Shown: one piece after another, positions 24,010-36,904 of the stretch
How the letters are laid out: each line of letters begins with the position of its first letter
Numbering within the stretch: position 1 is the first letter of the stretch
DNA from: Termitomyces sp. T153
Lineage: Eukaryota; Basidiomycota; Agaricomycetes; Agaricales; Lyophyllaceae
DNA length: 64,000 bases
Direction of reading: 5' to 3'
Assembly: GCA_018296165.2 (NCBI GenBank)
Contig: JACKQL020000020.1
Span: 248,001 to 312,000, forward strand
Notes under the pieces: generated by a model
The model's input: only the letters and a program-made list of their open reading frames with translations
Told to the model about the DNA's origin: nothing
Databases searched by the model: none
Made by a program: the position numbers and the translations under genes

Positions 24010-24822
24010 TCATGGATTAAACTCGACAAACGTTGCCTGCCCCGTCGAGTTAATCCTCGTGTTTCCAATAATCAACTCGGTCCGCCCATTGTCAGTAAAA
24101 TGCTGGTAAATGGGGTACATCACAAGCAGACAGAGGAGCGCGAACAGCAGGAGGATTAACGCTGCAATGTTGATGAAGCCTCGTAGTGACATTGAGCTCT
24201 CAGAGTCATACATTGGCTTCTCATCAAGGGTATCCTCATCGTCAAGGTCATCCACTAGTGGATCCCATGCATATGCCACGAGCCCGTGCGGTGTCATCGT
24301 CCGAGCGGGATATTTAGAATCTGGGGAAAGGAGGACAGGATCTACAGGAAGCGTGGTGTCGTGTCTCACGTAAGGAAGTAGAGACAGAGAAACGTCATCC
24401 TGAATTTCTGCCTTGCGGTAGAGAATCATAGACCCGCGAGTATGCAACGGGTTGGTGGGTGACAGCGGTCCCGAAGAAAGTGCTCGACTTTCCTCTGAGG
24501 GCAACCTCATGATTCTGGTGCTTTCTCGAGAACCAGGGTGATGAAACGGTGAAAACATGTGAGGGCCAGAAAGAATCGCAGGATTGAGCGGTGACGGCGA
24601 AACTTCAATGTACGGCACAGAATGCGGGATCTTGCTATAACGCGCTTTATCTTGAGGTCTTGTCTTTGGAGAAAACTTGGCCAAGGGAGCGAGACTGGAG
24701 GATGGTGATATGCTGTCGCAGGGCCGTGAGTAGGCGATGGGAGGATCGTAGGTTGACAACGCTTCGACATTGTCAAGGACGGCCGCATGTCGCGTGGACA
24801 GAGTAGCCTCAGCAGCAAGCAT
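24010..24822 (-). pseudogene. KRE6/SKN1-type beta-glucan synthesis protein, N-terminal fragment only
   Basis: The minus strand encodes a Ser/Pro-rich cytoplasmic segment, an acidic stretch (DPLVDDLDDEDTLDE), one membrane helix (FINIAALILLLFALLCLLV) and the juxtamembrane signature YPIYQHFTDNGR ... GNTRINSTGQ. That layout is the N-terminus of the type II membrane proteins KRE6/SKN1, which assist beta-1,6-glucan synthesis. The large glycosidase-like GH16 domain that must follow is missing: after STGQ the frame runs into ATFVEFNP and a stop, and beyond that lies the copia LTR. The gene was cut by insertion or rearrangement at about 23996-24010. The ATG at 24822 is the first in frame; more 5' exons may exist. 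Confidence 0.72.
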
Positions 24823-24969
24823 ATGCTGTCTCTCGTAAGGGAACAATCTCCCAGATAAGAGAGTCCAGTTGAAATCGGATGGATGGTAGTGAAATGAACA
24901 AGGCCCCCAGAATCATTGATGAAGAAGTCAAAGGGGGGATACCGCTCGATAATAAAACGCGGCATACTG

Positions 24970-26545
24970 TTGCCGACTACACAAGATGCAAGTACAAGCT
25001 TTAAAGTGATTCATGACGGGGTGATGTGGCGGAGACTCGCATTTCTCAAAACCTATATATGGCAACATCCAAGGCCAGGAATGGGAAGTTCAGGTTCTTC
25101 TAGTGTTCTTGGTTCCCCTTGCGTACAGAAGCAAGTGAAATATTCATGCCTGCGTGAAATCAGCCAGAACTTGAAGTAAGTATAGGGCCTCGTAGCCGTT
25201 GAACTGACCGATCGTCTCAGGCCTGCTGTACATAACCTTCAGCACTCGTGGTAAAATTAGAAAAGTGATTCCAAGTATAACCCTAGATTAGGACATCATC
25301 TTTGACGACTCGGACACCAGTCGCGTTTGAGCCGTTTTTCTTGCATCAATGCCATGCCGTAAGATATCCTGAGATCTCAAACTAATTGCTATCCGTGACC
25401 ATTTTGACTGACTCAGGATTTCTCAGAATCCCTTCTACCAAGTTCTTGCCAATCTGTGGAGGAAGACCCAGGCTTTTGTGCTTGGAGACATTGGTTATCT
25501 CAAATGCATGATTTCACGCTGACCGCACTTGTAGTTCCATACAGAGCAATTGATTCATCTTAGCATACAAAACTCCAACGGGCCCGAGTATAAGATTGCA
25601 CTAGAGCAAAACAAGAACATTGGAGCAGATTTTGTTTGACACATGGCACACTATCCACCAGAACAGCTTGATGAAATATGTAGAGACAAGCAGACAAGCT
25701 TTCGGTGTTTTGGAAACTAACGTAATTTTTTTGATGGAATCAATGTCCTTTAAGCCACCAGACTTCCGAGCTTTCTTGGTCCCCATACGGTGTGCAGTGT
25801 AAACAAGTAGGAGCACATCGAAGCATGTATTCGAAGGGGTAAACCTAGATCAAGATTGTTCTGTCTTCTGTTTTATTCATTACCCTCAATGCTAATCTTT
25901 ACGCAAACCGCTGCAGATGTTGTGGCATGCACCGACGTGGTCTTGCACGCCCACACTGGCACAAGTAGAGTCACTAGAGTGTTCTGGATTTTGGTAACAA
26001 AGTTGACTGGATCCATCACAAGCCGAGTTGTGGCTGCAACGCAACCGTGACAGTCTTCCGCAATGCTCAGCTCATTTGGTCTTGAGGAATGAGCAAGGAC
26101 GCTGCATTGTCACGACATTGATCGCCTGCACGATATCATAACTGCACACTGACTTTGACTCCTTTGATCTCTGGGTTGAGCTAGTGCTTGGACAGGTATG
26201 TCACTTTTTATTCTCTATTTCAGCTACATTTTGGCAGGAATATTCGTCCAAGCGCAATATCTAGTGACGAGCGTAGTCAGCTCTTATCTGCCCAACTCAC
26301 CATGTGTTGCAGCTACTGCAGCTGCCATGAATGAAGAACTCAAGCCACATAATGCGGTCTCAATTGTCATTCATCAGTCTATCCGGGGCTGCATCGATTG
26401 TCCAGAGGCATGACGGTACTGGCGGATGATGGGAATCTGGCTGAAGTTCTTTCTTTATGCTTGTCAACTCGAGCTATTGATGTTTATGCATAGTATTTCT
26501 GAAACTCATATGTTGTGGTGGATTTGAGTGAGTGCCAGTACTCGC
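24970..26545. other. Intergenic region without a recognised gene
   Basis: Frames are short on both strands and give no familiar motif. The composition is unremarkable. Confidence 0.45.
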
Positions 26546-26548
26546 ACA

Positions 26549-26657
26549 GGTGACGAGACGATAATCTAACCGAGACGATAATTTAACGGGGTTACGAGAC
26601 GATAATCTAACGCGTGACGAGACGATAATCTAAAGGGTGACGAGACGATAATCTAAG
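26549..26657. repeat. Minisatellite, five copies of a ~20-bp unit
   Basis: The unit is (g)tgacgagacgataatctaa with small changes between copies (one reads aatttaac). It ends about 50 bp upstream of the proposed Sec24 ATG, so it lies in that gene's promoter or 5' leader. Confidence 0.85.
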
Positions 26658-26704
26658 TTAGGCCATTAGTTGCCAGAGTGTGTACATAGGCTGCGTGTGA
26701 TATC

Positions 26705-29700
26705 ATGATAACTGGAGTGAATGTACTTTCTCCCGTCTGTAGTAGTTCATTATGTTCAATGTTCAGATATTCTGATAATTCAAATGGAATTTTGGAAATG
26801 GCGCCGAGCCACGTGGCCCTGGTCTCGGTTCCTCCGTGCGGCAGCGCAAAGAGAACTGAGAATGTACGTTCATTCAAACCACATACCTCAACCTCCTCAC
26901 AGCGCCGGTCTCAGATACCAGGGTATGCATTAATTAGATCACAAAAATTGAGGCTTATGGATGCAGGGCTACGGCCACGTATCGATGCGAGCCAGGTCCC
27001 ATCTCCTATACAGCTAGTCGAAGAAGACCGGTTGAAATGGGAAGGTCGGGTGTATATGACTCTTCCGGGAGAATATGCACCCGCATCGACATCCGATTTC
27101 ACTGCTATAGATCAAGGTCTGTGTTCTTATCATCCATGCATGTATCCTTCAGTATTAGATCAATTGAAACGAAATATTTGCTTCCGTGCCTCAAGGTAGC
27201 GCCTCACCGAAATTTGCTCGTGTCACGACGTGGAAATTCCCTAGCTCGTCCCGTCTGGCACATGAATGCGCGATACCACTCGCTGCCGTCTTTCAACCTT
27301 TTGCTGAACTTGACCGGGTCGAGGAACCCGTTCCGTTGGTGCATACGGAAAAATCAGGACCTGCTCGTTGCGAACGATGTCGTGCTTACATCAATCCGTG
27401 GTGTTTGTGGGTATCTGGCGGGACACGGTGGAAATGCAATCTATGTGGTCATGATACAGAAGGTGGGTCTCCGTGTCTTGTGTCCTTGACCTTCGTGTCT
27501 TCGTCTAATGCGTCACGCAGTCTCTGCGGAGTATTTTTGCAGCCTAGATGCAAATCTAATGCGCCTAGATTATAGGCAACGTCCTGAATTGATGAAGGGT
27601 ACTGTTGATTTTGTCGTCCCAGAGGAATATTGGGCAATCAACCCACCACAGGCTCTGACTATGCCATATCACACCCACGAACCACGGAAGACTGGCTCTC
27701 GTCCACCGGAGCCTATGAAGTATATCTTCGCATTAGACGTGTCCTACGAGGCCGTACAGCTTGGTCTTCTCCGTTCAGCCTGCGCGTGCATCTCACGAAT
27801 ACTTTTCGGGGGGACAGGTGCGAACGGCGCGACTCTCGACGCGTGTTTCCCGCCTGAATGCAGCATCGCATTCTTGACTTACGACTCAACGATACATTTT
27901 TACGATCTTTTAGTACGTTTGGACTCATCCATTCTGGTTTATGCTGTAAGATTTATATTCATCCATCCAGGCAGATCCGGTAAAGATGTTAGTCGTTTCA
28001 GATATCGAGGAGGTTTTTGTGCCACTGCAACAAGGTCTTTTTGTAAACCCTATACAACGTCGGTACGCCTTCCGCTGCAGACTCCACGGCATGGTCTTTA
28101 TAGTTTTACAGGGACATCCTTGAGTCATTCTTAGAGATACTACCAACCCGTTTTGAGAATGCCTCATTCCGGGAAGCTGCCCTTGGTTCCCTCCTCCGCT
28201 CGTGTCATGCTGCTCTCGTGAGTAATAACGCCAATGCCCAATAGTCTCTCTTACATCATGCAAAGGCAGGATATGGCGGTCAAGTATTCGTATTTTCTGG
28301 CACGATGCCCACGGTAGGAATCGGACAACTTGGAGGCCAACCGAACGAGACCGACCTTTTTAATACTGATAAAGAACGGGTGCTGTATCAGCCTCGCGAT
28401 AATGTATGGATTGAGATGGGACAGGATTGTGCAGCGGACGGGATCGGGGTCCATATGATCATGGCACCCATTAAATACATGGATGTGGGGTCTATCGGTG
28501 TGTTTGTTCAGTTTCTATTACGTTAGAAGAAATCCTCATAGGAGTACCCAGGTACTGTTGCGACATTGACAGGTGGTGATTTGCTTTATCACCCTCGTTA
28601 CGACCCATTACGAGATGAGATTGTGTTAGAGTCACAACTACAACGTCTGATGCGTCGTATGCAGGGCTACAATTGTATAACACGAATACGATCTTCACAT
28701 GGTTTGGCCTCTTCGTTCAGCTTTATTGCCAACGTCTCAGCATTTTTAAGGTATCAACGTAACAAAAAGCCACTACGGCAACTTCTACCAAACCTCCCCA
28801 ACCACCCTTGAATTCGGCGTCCTTGATGCGGACAAAGCCATCTCCGTCGCCCTCGAACACTCCGGCCGAACGCTCTCTTCGCGAGATACCGTCCACCTAC
28901 AATGTTCCGTGCTTTACACTACAGTTTCAGGCGAACGGAGAGCACGGGTATGTAACCTTGCTTTGCAGGTTGCTGATCTGGCTGGGAATGTCTTCCAGTT
29001 TGCTGATTTGGACACAACGGTTTGTCATATGGCTCGGGAAGGTGTGTCTCTTTTTTCTTTCTTCTTTTTATCTTGTTGATCTTATGTTTTTTTTCCCTCT
29101 TTGTAGCATTAGCTTCTCGAACGAAGCAGAAGATGTCGATTGTGAGGGAGGAGTTGACGGAAAAGTGCGGGTCCTTGTTGCTTGGGTACCGGAAGAATTG
29201 TGCAGCAGCTTCGAGGATCGATCAAGTCTGTGTCTTTTAACACCAAGTGACATGCTCTAAGTTGTTTTCCCCAGATGATCCTACCGGAAGTGTTCAAAAC
29301 CTTACCATCGTACATTCTCGCTCTAGCCAAGAGCAAACCTTTGAAAGGTTTGCTCTTCCCTCCTCATTATCGCAAAACTTGTATGCTGACATGTTCACTA
29401 GGATTGCACGTCTCATCTGATGTCCGGAACTACCACGCCCACCGGATGAACTCGATGCCCATCCGTAGCCTAATGCATTACATCTATCCTCAACTCATGG
29501 CACTCCACGATCTCGAAGACGATGTCGCGCTACCTTACGACGACGAATTCACCCGCATACATCTCCCCAGCGTTATGCGCAGCTCGCACACGTTTATGGA
29601 AGCCAATGGGATATATCTGGTTGGTACGCTCAATACATACGTTCCTCCATAGATCGTACCCTCTCAAATCCAATGTCCACAGATAACGAAGAAACATCCA

Positions 29701-30222
29701 TCTTCTGGATTGGTCACAGCGTCTCTTCGCAGCTTCTTCTAGACTTATTCGGAGTGGATGATATAATGGCATTGAACCCAAAGTTGGTGAGTGATTGCGT
29801 CCTCTAATTCGACGACTTGATCCCATCTGCTGAAAAGGTGCAACTACCGACGCTGGAAACGCGCTTGTCAAATCAAGTTCGGAACATCCTCAATCAACGT
29901 CGACTACGTCGAGGACGGATCACCACACTTTTGTTAGCTCGGCAGAACCTTGATGCCGCCGAGCTTGAGTTCAGCGATATGCTCGTGGAGGACCAAAACA
30001 ACGGAAACTTGTCGTACACGGACTGTAAGCTCCCGACTTATTTCTTCCAGGACACATTCCGACGTCGCCTTGTAGATCTTGCCCTAGTACATAAACAGAT
30101 AGTAAATGTGGTATGTCGTTCTTGCAGTTGGTTACCTGTTGTTCTCGCTGACTCTATCCCAGCTGAAAAATGGTGGCTCTATATCGGGGGCCTCGAGTAT
30201 GCGAGGTGGACCTCCTTGGTGA
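26705..30222 (+). CDS. SEC24: Sec24-family COPII cargo adaptor
   Basis: Fifteen exons give 2742 nt, 913 aa: 26705-27116, 27196-27462, 27521-27912, 27971-28062, 28112-28217, 28266-28497, 28552-28701, 28751-29041, 29107-29225, 29275-29347, 29402-29623, 29683-29786, 29838-30024, 30076-30110 and 30163-30222. The conserved entry [17 protein letters not shown] leads to the zinc finger CERCRAY ... WKCNLCG, the trunk ([20 protein letters not shown]), the beta-sandwich ([20 protein letters not shown]), the helical part ([12 protein letters not shown]) and the gelsolin-like end ([19 protein letters not shown]). Sec24 pairs with Sec23 on the ER and selects cargo for COPII vesicles. The length is normal. 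The N-terminus before SQVPSPIQ is short and the ATG at 26705 is the least certain point. It ends about 480 bp from the convergent Num1-like gene. Confidence 0.92.
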
Positions 30223-30703
30223 CCACATGAGGAGCATTACGATTCCTTTATATGGGACAAGTTTTAGAGGCAATACGATTTTGGTTTCGAATGCATGAAA
30301 TCCATGGATACGCGAAGATCTCACAGGTTTAACTTTTCGTGGTTACATTTTGTCATTTTAGCTTCAGGATATGACTAAGGGTTGCTGTCACTATTTTGTG
30401 CATTCCGTATGGGTAGTGTCATTTCTGACTTGTTCACCTCATTGGACGTTTATGTATTGAAAGCTTTCTGTTGCTTCCAAGGTTCATTCTTCTACGCAAG
30501 GTCTTGGGAAATCCAGATCTGGTATTGAATGCATGGAACACGTAGATACGAAGACAAATGCCAAGAAACAGGGGGAAACGTAAATGTAGGTCATTATTGA
30601 AAGGAATGTAAGGCAGAGCATAACGAAACAGATACGGTATAATATGGAACTTGGTCCAACCAATTCAAAAACTAAAACAGGGGGTAAAACATTACAAAAA
30701 AGT
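30223..30703. other. Convergent intergenic region
   Basis: Holds the 3' flanks of the Sec24 gene (left) and the Num1-like gene (right). No additional coding signal. Confidence 0.6.
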
Positions 30704-33700
30704 CTATTCTGCGGCCATTGGTATGGGTTTGCGAGATCGTCGTGAGCCAAAGCGAAGTTTTCCATCATCTCCACGACCCCAGGAAAATAAACCTCCAGCA
30801 TCGTTCGAACGAACGCTGCCTGACCGAGATCGGAATGACCAAGCTGAAGGAGATATGGGACGCGCTGGATGATCCTGACCAACAGGTTCCAAATGATCTC
30901 CACTCTGTTTATGGTGGTGATGGTGATGATGTTGTCCAGAGTGCCCAACGGTGTGTCGCCCGTCGCAACAAGCACGGACATTTTCTAGACCTTCATAACC
31001 CTCATCCGACATCCCATCGCCGTGAAGCTCAAAGTCAAGATCATCGTCTTCTTCCTGAGTCATAACGTCGACGAATGACTTGGTCGGACTGTAGGGGCTA
31101 TATGGACTCTCGGGACCCCACCGTAGATACTCCGCCGCCGGGGTGTTGGAACGTTTGCCGATTGACCCTCTGGCTGATAACTGGGATCGGCTGCGTTGAC
31201 CGCGGGGTGTAGTGTTCCATGTTTCGGCACCTCGAACACTTCGGATACTTCGTTGGCTTCGTGGGCTTGCATTGGGACGTCGCTCTTCATCCGTGAGGAC
31301 CCGAGAGAGGGGACTTTGGGCTAAAGTCGCAGCATTGCCAGGCGACGCGATACTCATGGCAGCAGGGCGAGAAAGAAGGTATTCCAGGGCCTGACAGCCG
31401 ATGCGTTAGAAAAGAGCTACATCCAAGTCAAAGGGAAAGGATAAATCGTACATTCAACCAAATGTCGTGCCTCTCTTTATTCGGTGCCGTAAACTTCATC
31501 TCTCGCTGTGGAGTAGACACAATGACACTGTACTGGCATATACCAGGGGGCATGGGATTGGGATCCAATACCGACCGAACTCCTTCGATATATGCTATCA
31601 CAGACAATGTAGTCAGTGTCTACTCCCCAAGATCATAAGTAAACATACGTACCACTCTTAGCGCTGGACTCTGAGACGTTCACAGATCCAGGGTCTGCAG
31701 AACTCCAATACAATGTCCTCGTGTACGGGTGCACCCAGAAGAACCTCTTGTGCCTAGTTGTGCCATGACCTTTTCCAATAGTACGACGAGTATACTTGTA
31801 CAAGAACTCGCCGATCATGGTCTGTGTGATTGCATGAATGACTGCTGGGTCGGTATGCGCCCGAGGCGTCATATCTACCGTTACACCCGCTGTCCTGTTG
31901 GGCGTGACGGGGTCAGGCAGTATCACTTGAGGTCGGAGATGATCAGACGACATAGACGAGCGAGGCGAAGCTACACTGCGCTCTGAAATGAGGGAGGTCT
32001 GCGAAAACTGTCTTCTGTCCACACGTTCGCGGGGGCTCAGCCAGTTCAGAGTTCCAACTTGGGGCGACGAGTATTGCGCATGGGCAGCTGCATTTGCCGC
32101 CGATCTGAAACTGCTCGTCGATGGTGGTTGGCGGAGACCCGCTTGCGAAGGAGGCATACTTGAGCCGTGCTGGCGAACGTTGAACGTTCCCTTTGCAGGC
32201 ACCGAGAGTACTGACCCGAACGTCGGGGTGGTGGCACGTTGGATAAGTTCTGGAGGTGGAGGCGATGATGGTCTGGGAGGCGGCACGTCCTCTGTGCTCG
32301 AACCTGTCGGGATTTTCCTCTCGGGGATGAAATTTGGCGGGGGCATACTGGAGGGCGGAGGGGGCAACTTTGGAGGAGGGGGCAACATCATTGTTGGGGG
32401 TTTCGACCTGTCGACTACCGTGAGGGTTGTCGCTGTGGAAGGCACACGGGTCCGAGGCGCCTCATCTGCCAGAGAAGATATGGCCGATTCCAGAGACTGC
32501 CGCCTGTCGGCAGCAGAGGTTCGAGAGCGGCCGAACGTTCCACTTGTCTCCCTCAGAATGTTTGAAAGCGGACCTGGGGTCCCGACGGGTATAACAGCAG
32601 GTCCAGGGCTTGCAGGCACTGTTACAGGTGCCACAGATGTTGATAATGTGCCAGTCGCAGGGGCAGATGAAGCAGCAGTTGTTGGTGTAGTGGGAGTAAT
32701 GAAATGGAAGTGCTGACCAGAAGTCGTACCAACACGATAAAGCCCTGGACTTGTTGCTGGAGTGAGCACCTGTGCTGGAGCGGGAGGTGGTGGTGGCTTC
32801 CACTCATCGGTCTGAATCGATATTTCCTTGACTTCAGGCTTGGGAGGGACAGGGGCTGGTACCATGACTTCGACAACAATACGTTCTGGCTCAGGTTTAA
32901 AGTCTGCTGAGACACTAGCGTCCTCGAAGTCACGAGGAGGCGGGTTGAGAGCAGCATAATACGATGATGGACGACGAGGAACACCATCAACCGAGGCATT
33001 CGATACATTGCCATGTTGACTGGCCGTCATTCGTGAGGCCTTGATGCTCTCGCCATCGTCTTCAGACTCAGAATACTCATTGTCGGACATAGTCATCACC
33101 GAGTGGAATTCCTCACGACTTTCTGCACCAGATGGAGTATACATCGAGATGCTCTGACGCGCATCGTGGTAGTCGTCCATGTCTGTTTCAGTTTCAGCAC
33201 CCATCTCCGTCTCGTTTCCATCGTCATCCTCGTCCCCACGGACCTCGCTTAGATGCCCAGTAGGGAGTGGCCGTATGATGGTGGTATCACCGCTCGAAGA
33301 ACTGCTGAAAGACCTATCATATTGAGTAATAGTCGTACGACGGCTCTCGCCTCCAACAGGTAAGCCCACCCCGAGGTTACTCATTTCAGGTCGCGAGAAG
33401 ACCGCGGCTGTCGTCTGAGTGTCGACGTCAGAAGTCTGCTTCTGGATTGTCTGTGTGCCAGCCTGGACGAGCACGGGAGCCGAAACGGGTTCGGGTTTAG
33501 GTTCAGGATCAGTGCCGATCTTCATATGCTTTAAGACTGGTGAAGGTGCAGGTGGTGGCGCAGGGGGATCATATACATATTGAGTACCAACCTCAGCCGT
33601 CTCAATCACGACCTCATCCGTCTGCATCTTCTGGTTGGTCATCAACACTGGCGGAGGAGGTTCAACAACAGGTTGAGGCTTAGGTTCCACTTGAATAGCC

Positions 33701-35999
33701 ATCTCCGCTGTTTCTGGCTTCAAAACGACCACGGGTTCTGGAACGGGTTCGGTGTCCGTCTGACAAGCAAAGTCAACCATCTTCATCGCTCTATGCATCT
33801 CCTCAACCTCATCAAGGAACTCCTGACTCTTAATCGGGGTACCCATTTCACCCAGCAGCTCCGTAGAAAGGACATCGGGGGCATCAACAAGCGAAGGCGG
33901 GCGCGCCTCCTTGTACGATACGCCACCTCTCGTGCGCCGACCAATTGCGCGACGACCACGCGTAGAGCTGCTGAGTGCTCGACGGAGAGGACTGCTGCTG
34001 TAAGATCCGTTGGATGGTACGCGGCGCAAGACGTTGGCGAATACAGGATCCATACCCTCGACGCTAGTGACGCTTGCACGATTGGAGTTGGTTTCCATAG
34101 GCGATGGAGAACGCGAGGAGAGGGCATCGCCGGAACGTGGGTCCTCATCTTCGACCTCAACACGCTCTCTCTCTAGATTACGTGTGGTGAAGATGCTGTT
34201 TTCGTCCTCTTCTGGCCGACTAAAGTGGATGGGAATGGGAGGCACGGGAGGGGGTGAGTTGTCAAAGTCACCAATGTTGTACTCGGAAGCAGGACTTGCA
34301 TTCGCCATACCCAGTCTCTGCATGAGAGTGATGTTTCCTCTTCCGCGGCCACGTCCACGTCCGCGTCCGCGTCCTCCAACTTTGAATGGGGTGAGTTTAC
34401 GAGTTTTGCTCCTTTTGCTGTCGGAGAGCTCATCATCCTCAACCTCATTAACCTCATCTTCTGCAAGTTCAGCAGGAAGACCGTCTGTCGACATCGCCTC
34501 CAATTTGGATCGATATTCCATACGCAATTGTTTCTCCCTGTTAAGAGTACCCTTCAGAGTGTTGATCTGCCTCTGAGCATGAGCGAGCCGCTGCTGCAAT
34601 GCTTCAAACTCATTGCTGGGATGACCAGCGGCTAAGAAAGGTGCGCGAATGGGCGAAACATCAGGTGTATCGTCAAAGTCGCCCAAGTCCTCCCCGAATA
34701 TCAAACTGTTATCTATCTTCCGCCTATTCGTTGAAGCACCACCAGTGAAAAGATCGCCTTCGCCGTCTCCAGCAGGCGTAAAGTAACTATTGTTACCGCC
34801 TGCGCCATTTGGTGTGAGTGGAGAGCCGAAGCGAGGGAAGCGTCGGCCGGCTTTGGCAACTTCATTCTTGAGATTGTCGATTGTTTGCTGAAGGTCAGAC
34901 TTATCGCGTGCAAGACCTGCAGCATGCCGGCGCGCTTGAGCGATGTCCGTTTCATGCTTGGCCTTGGTTTCTTGCGCTAGGGTCGCAAGACGCTCGGATT
35001 CGTTCTTGTATTGGTCGCTAGCCTCACGAGACGCTGCAAGGAGCTTGGTGAGGCGTTTCTGTTCACCTTCAAGTCGTTGTGTCGAAGCTTGAGAATCGTT
35101 TAATTGAGTATGAAGTTCTTGGATTTTGACCTCTAAATTCCAATTTTCCTCTTTATACTTATCTAGAATGGTGACGTGACATGATTGATCGACCTTTCAA
35201 ATAAGAAACTGAGATACTATACCAGAACTTTGCTCTTGCTGCCTAAGCGCTGTTCGAAGAGCCTCGACAGTTTTGTCCGCATCGTCTTTCTCTTCCTTCA
35301 TGTCCTGTATAGCCTTGTCGCGTTCCCCAAGCAAACTCTGCAACCGACGAACTTCAGTCAGCAATCCACTCCCAATTTCGAAAGCAAATTCTATTATGGA
35401 CAGATCAAGTAATTATCATTATGTACATGGAACGAAGGAATACGTACCGACGTCGTCGGCACGATGAGCGGCGTTCTTTGCCCGTCTAGACTGGGCTGCT
35501 GATGTGCCAGCAAATGGCTTCGATCGTTCAGGTTCTTCGCGAGGTAATTCAGCGAAGGCAAGAGACGGTGAAGGCACTTTGCCATTGAGGCCTCTCTACC
35601 AACATCGCAACTGTAATGAAACGCGTTTTGCTGCATTTTTGAAAGATCACACACCTTCGAGCCGCCAAAGGCAGTAGAAAGTTGAGCATTCTCGCCATCC
35701 CACGCGAGCATAGTGTCCGCAAGTTCACGATATCTTTCGCGCGCAGAAGTGTCAACGGCATCATCATCTGCTTTTTCGGCCTCAAGTTCCTGTAGCTGCC
35801 TGATACGCTCCTCAAGTTCCACTCGCTGGGCCAGAACCCGCTGCCCTAAAGTTGCCGCTTGTTGAAGTTGCTTCTCCTTGTTGTCGAGGATGGTTTGTAG
35901 ATGAAATTTCAAGTCGCCTGCGGATGAGAAAGGAATGCTCGGGGCAGAGAAATCGGGCATGGGGGGCAGGACGGGAGGACCGTCCGATGAGGAAGCCAT
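30704..35999 (-). CDS. Num1/ApsA-like cortical anchor protein with Mcp5-type PH domain
   Basis: Six minus-strand exons: 35999-35655, 35595-35448, 35390-35223, 35162-31653, 31594-31452 and 31390-30704. They total 5001 nt, 1666 aa, with introns of 57-61 nt. The N-terminal 350 residues are coiled coil (LQTILDNKEKQLQQAATL, LRQQEQSSDKYKEENW, QRLEGEQKRLTKLL). Long disordered stretches follow: an acidic part, an RG repeat (GRGRGRGRGRG), Pro/Glu-rich repeats with recurring QTD/QTE motifs (FACQTDTE, KMQTDEV, DVDTQTT) and Ser/Pro regions. The PH domain begins at GEFLYKYTRRTIGKGHG and spans exons 4-6 (KRFFWVHPYTRTLYW, AYIEGVRSVLDP, REMKFTAPNKERHDIW). The tail has a seven-His run. Num1/ApsA/Mcp5 proteins bind PI(4,5)P2 at the cortex and anchor dynein or mitochondria to position nuclei. 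The start is the ATG giving MASSSDGPPVLPPMPDF. Shares a 905-bp divergent upstream region with the M35 gene. Confidence 0.9.
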
Positions 36000-36904
36000 G
36001 GCCACAGATGGCAAGGCCCACCTTCAAGGTCGATTTCCGCAACACCTCAGCACGTTCTGCTCCAACTTCACACGGTCACGCGGACCTCAAACCACCCGTT
36101 ACTCCGAGGGCAAGAGCCAACGCCACGTCCACAGTTGTACTGAAGAACACAAGCTTTAGTCCATGCGACTCTTCGTTCATTCTGATGTTCGTAACCAGAT
36201 CAGTACGTGATCAAGACACAGCTTCCAGCTGTAACTGCTCGGCAATGGTGCTCCTCACTTCGACTCCACTAAGACTCCTGAGTCCCTGACAACTACCACA
36301 ATGAGCACTCTCCAGACAAGTCGATAATGTTGGTTCACGTGTGCCATGTCCACCTTTATCAGAACACTGTGGTCTTCTTTGCCAAATCTACCTGATAATC
36401 GCCGCCGCTTTGAGCTTCGAAACGCCTTTCTCGAGCATACGGTGACTTGATATGATCTCATGTATTATTTCATCTTCGTCCTTCTTCGATTGTATGAATT
36501 GTATGATCTCTCGAAGTCTAACCGAAGACAGTCTTTCGCCTTTTTTTATGACTCAACAGTTGCTCGGACAGAGGCATTGGAAAATATACGGACAGCTCTA
36601 ACTGGGTGGAGGATATTCCTGACGAGGCTTGTTGAGTAGTCCCTTGACCATTTTTGATGAGGTCTTCGGGGTCACAAATTCAGAATGCTATCTGACTCGT
36701 ATGCTATCGCTAACGTATGGTTCACTATGAGTATCGGCTTCTCCGTCTGGATAGGGATCATATGCACCGGATACGCATACATTCGTCTCGACAAAACAGG
36801 CCTCGTCTGAGTTTCTGCTGCAGTATAAAGGTGGATTCAGCAGTGTTCAAATTCCCTACCACCTCAGGCTAACACTTCTTTCTCGGCCTCTTTTTCTTTC
36901 AATC
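36000..36904. promoter_or_regulatory. Divergent intergenic region with TATA box for the M35 peptidase
   Basis: 905 bp separate the two start codons. A clear tataaa at 36824-36829 lies about 80 bp before the peptidase ATG, and a pyrimidine-rich tract (ttctttctcggcctcttttt) follows before the start. No equivalent TATA signal was seen for the Num1-like gene. Confidence 0.6.

Noticed and set aside
31988..32716. 242-aa plus-strand frame, and similar ones at 33580-34576
   Set aside because: They lie opposite the disordered Pro/Ser-rich exon of the Num1-like gene and reflect its composition.
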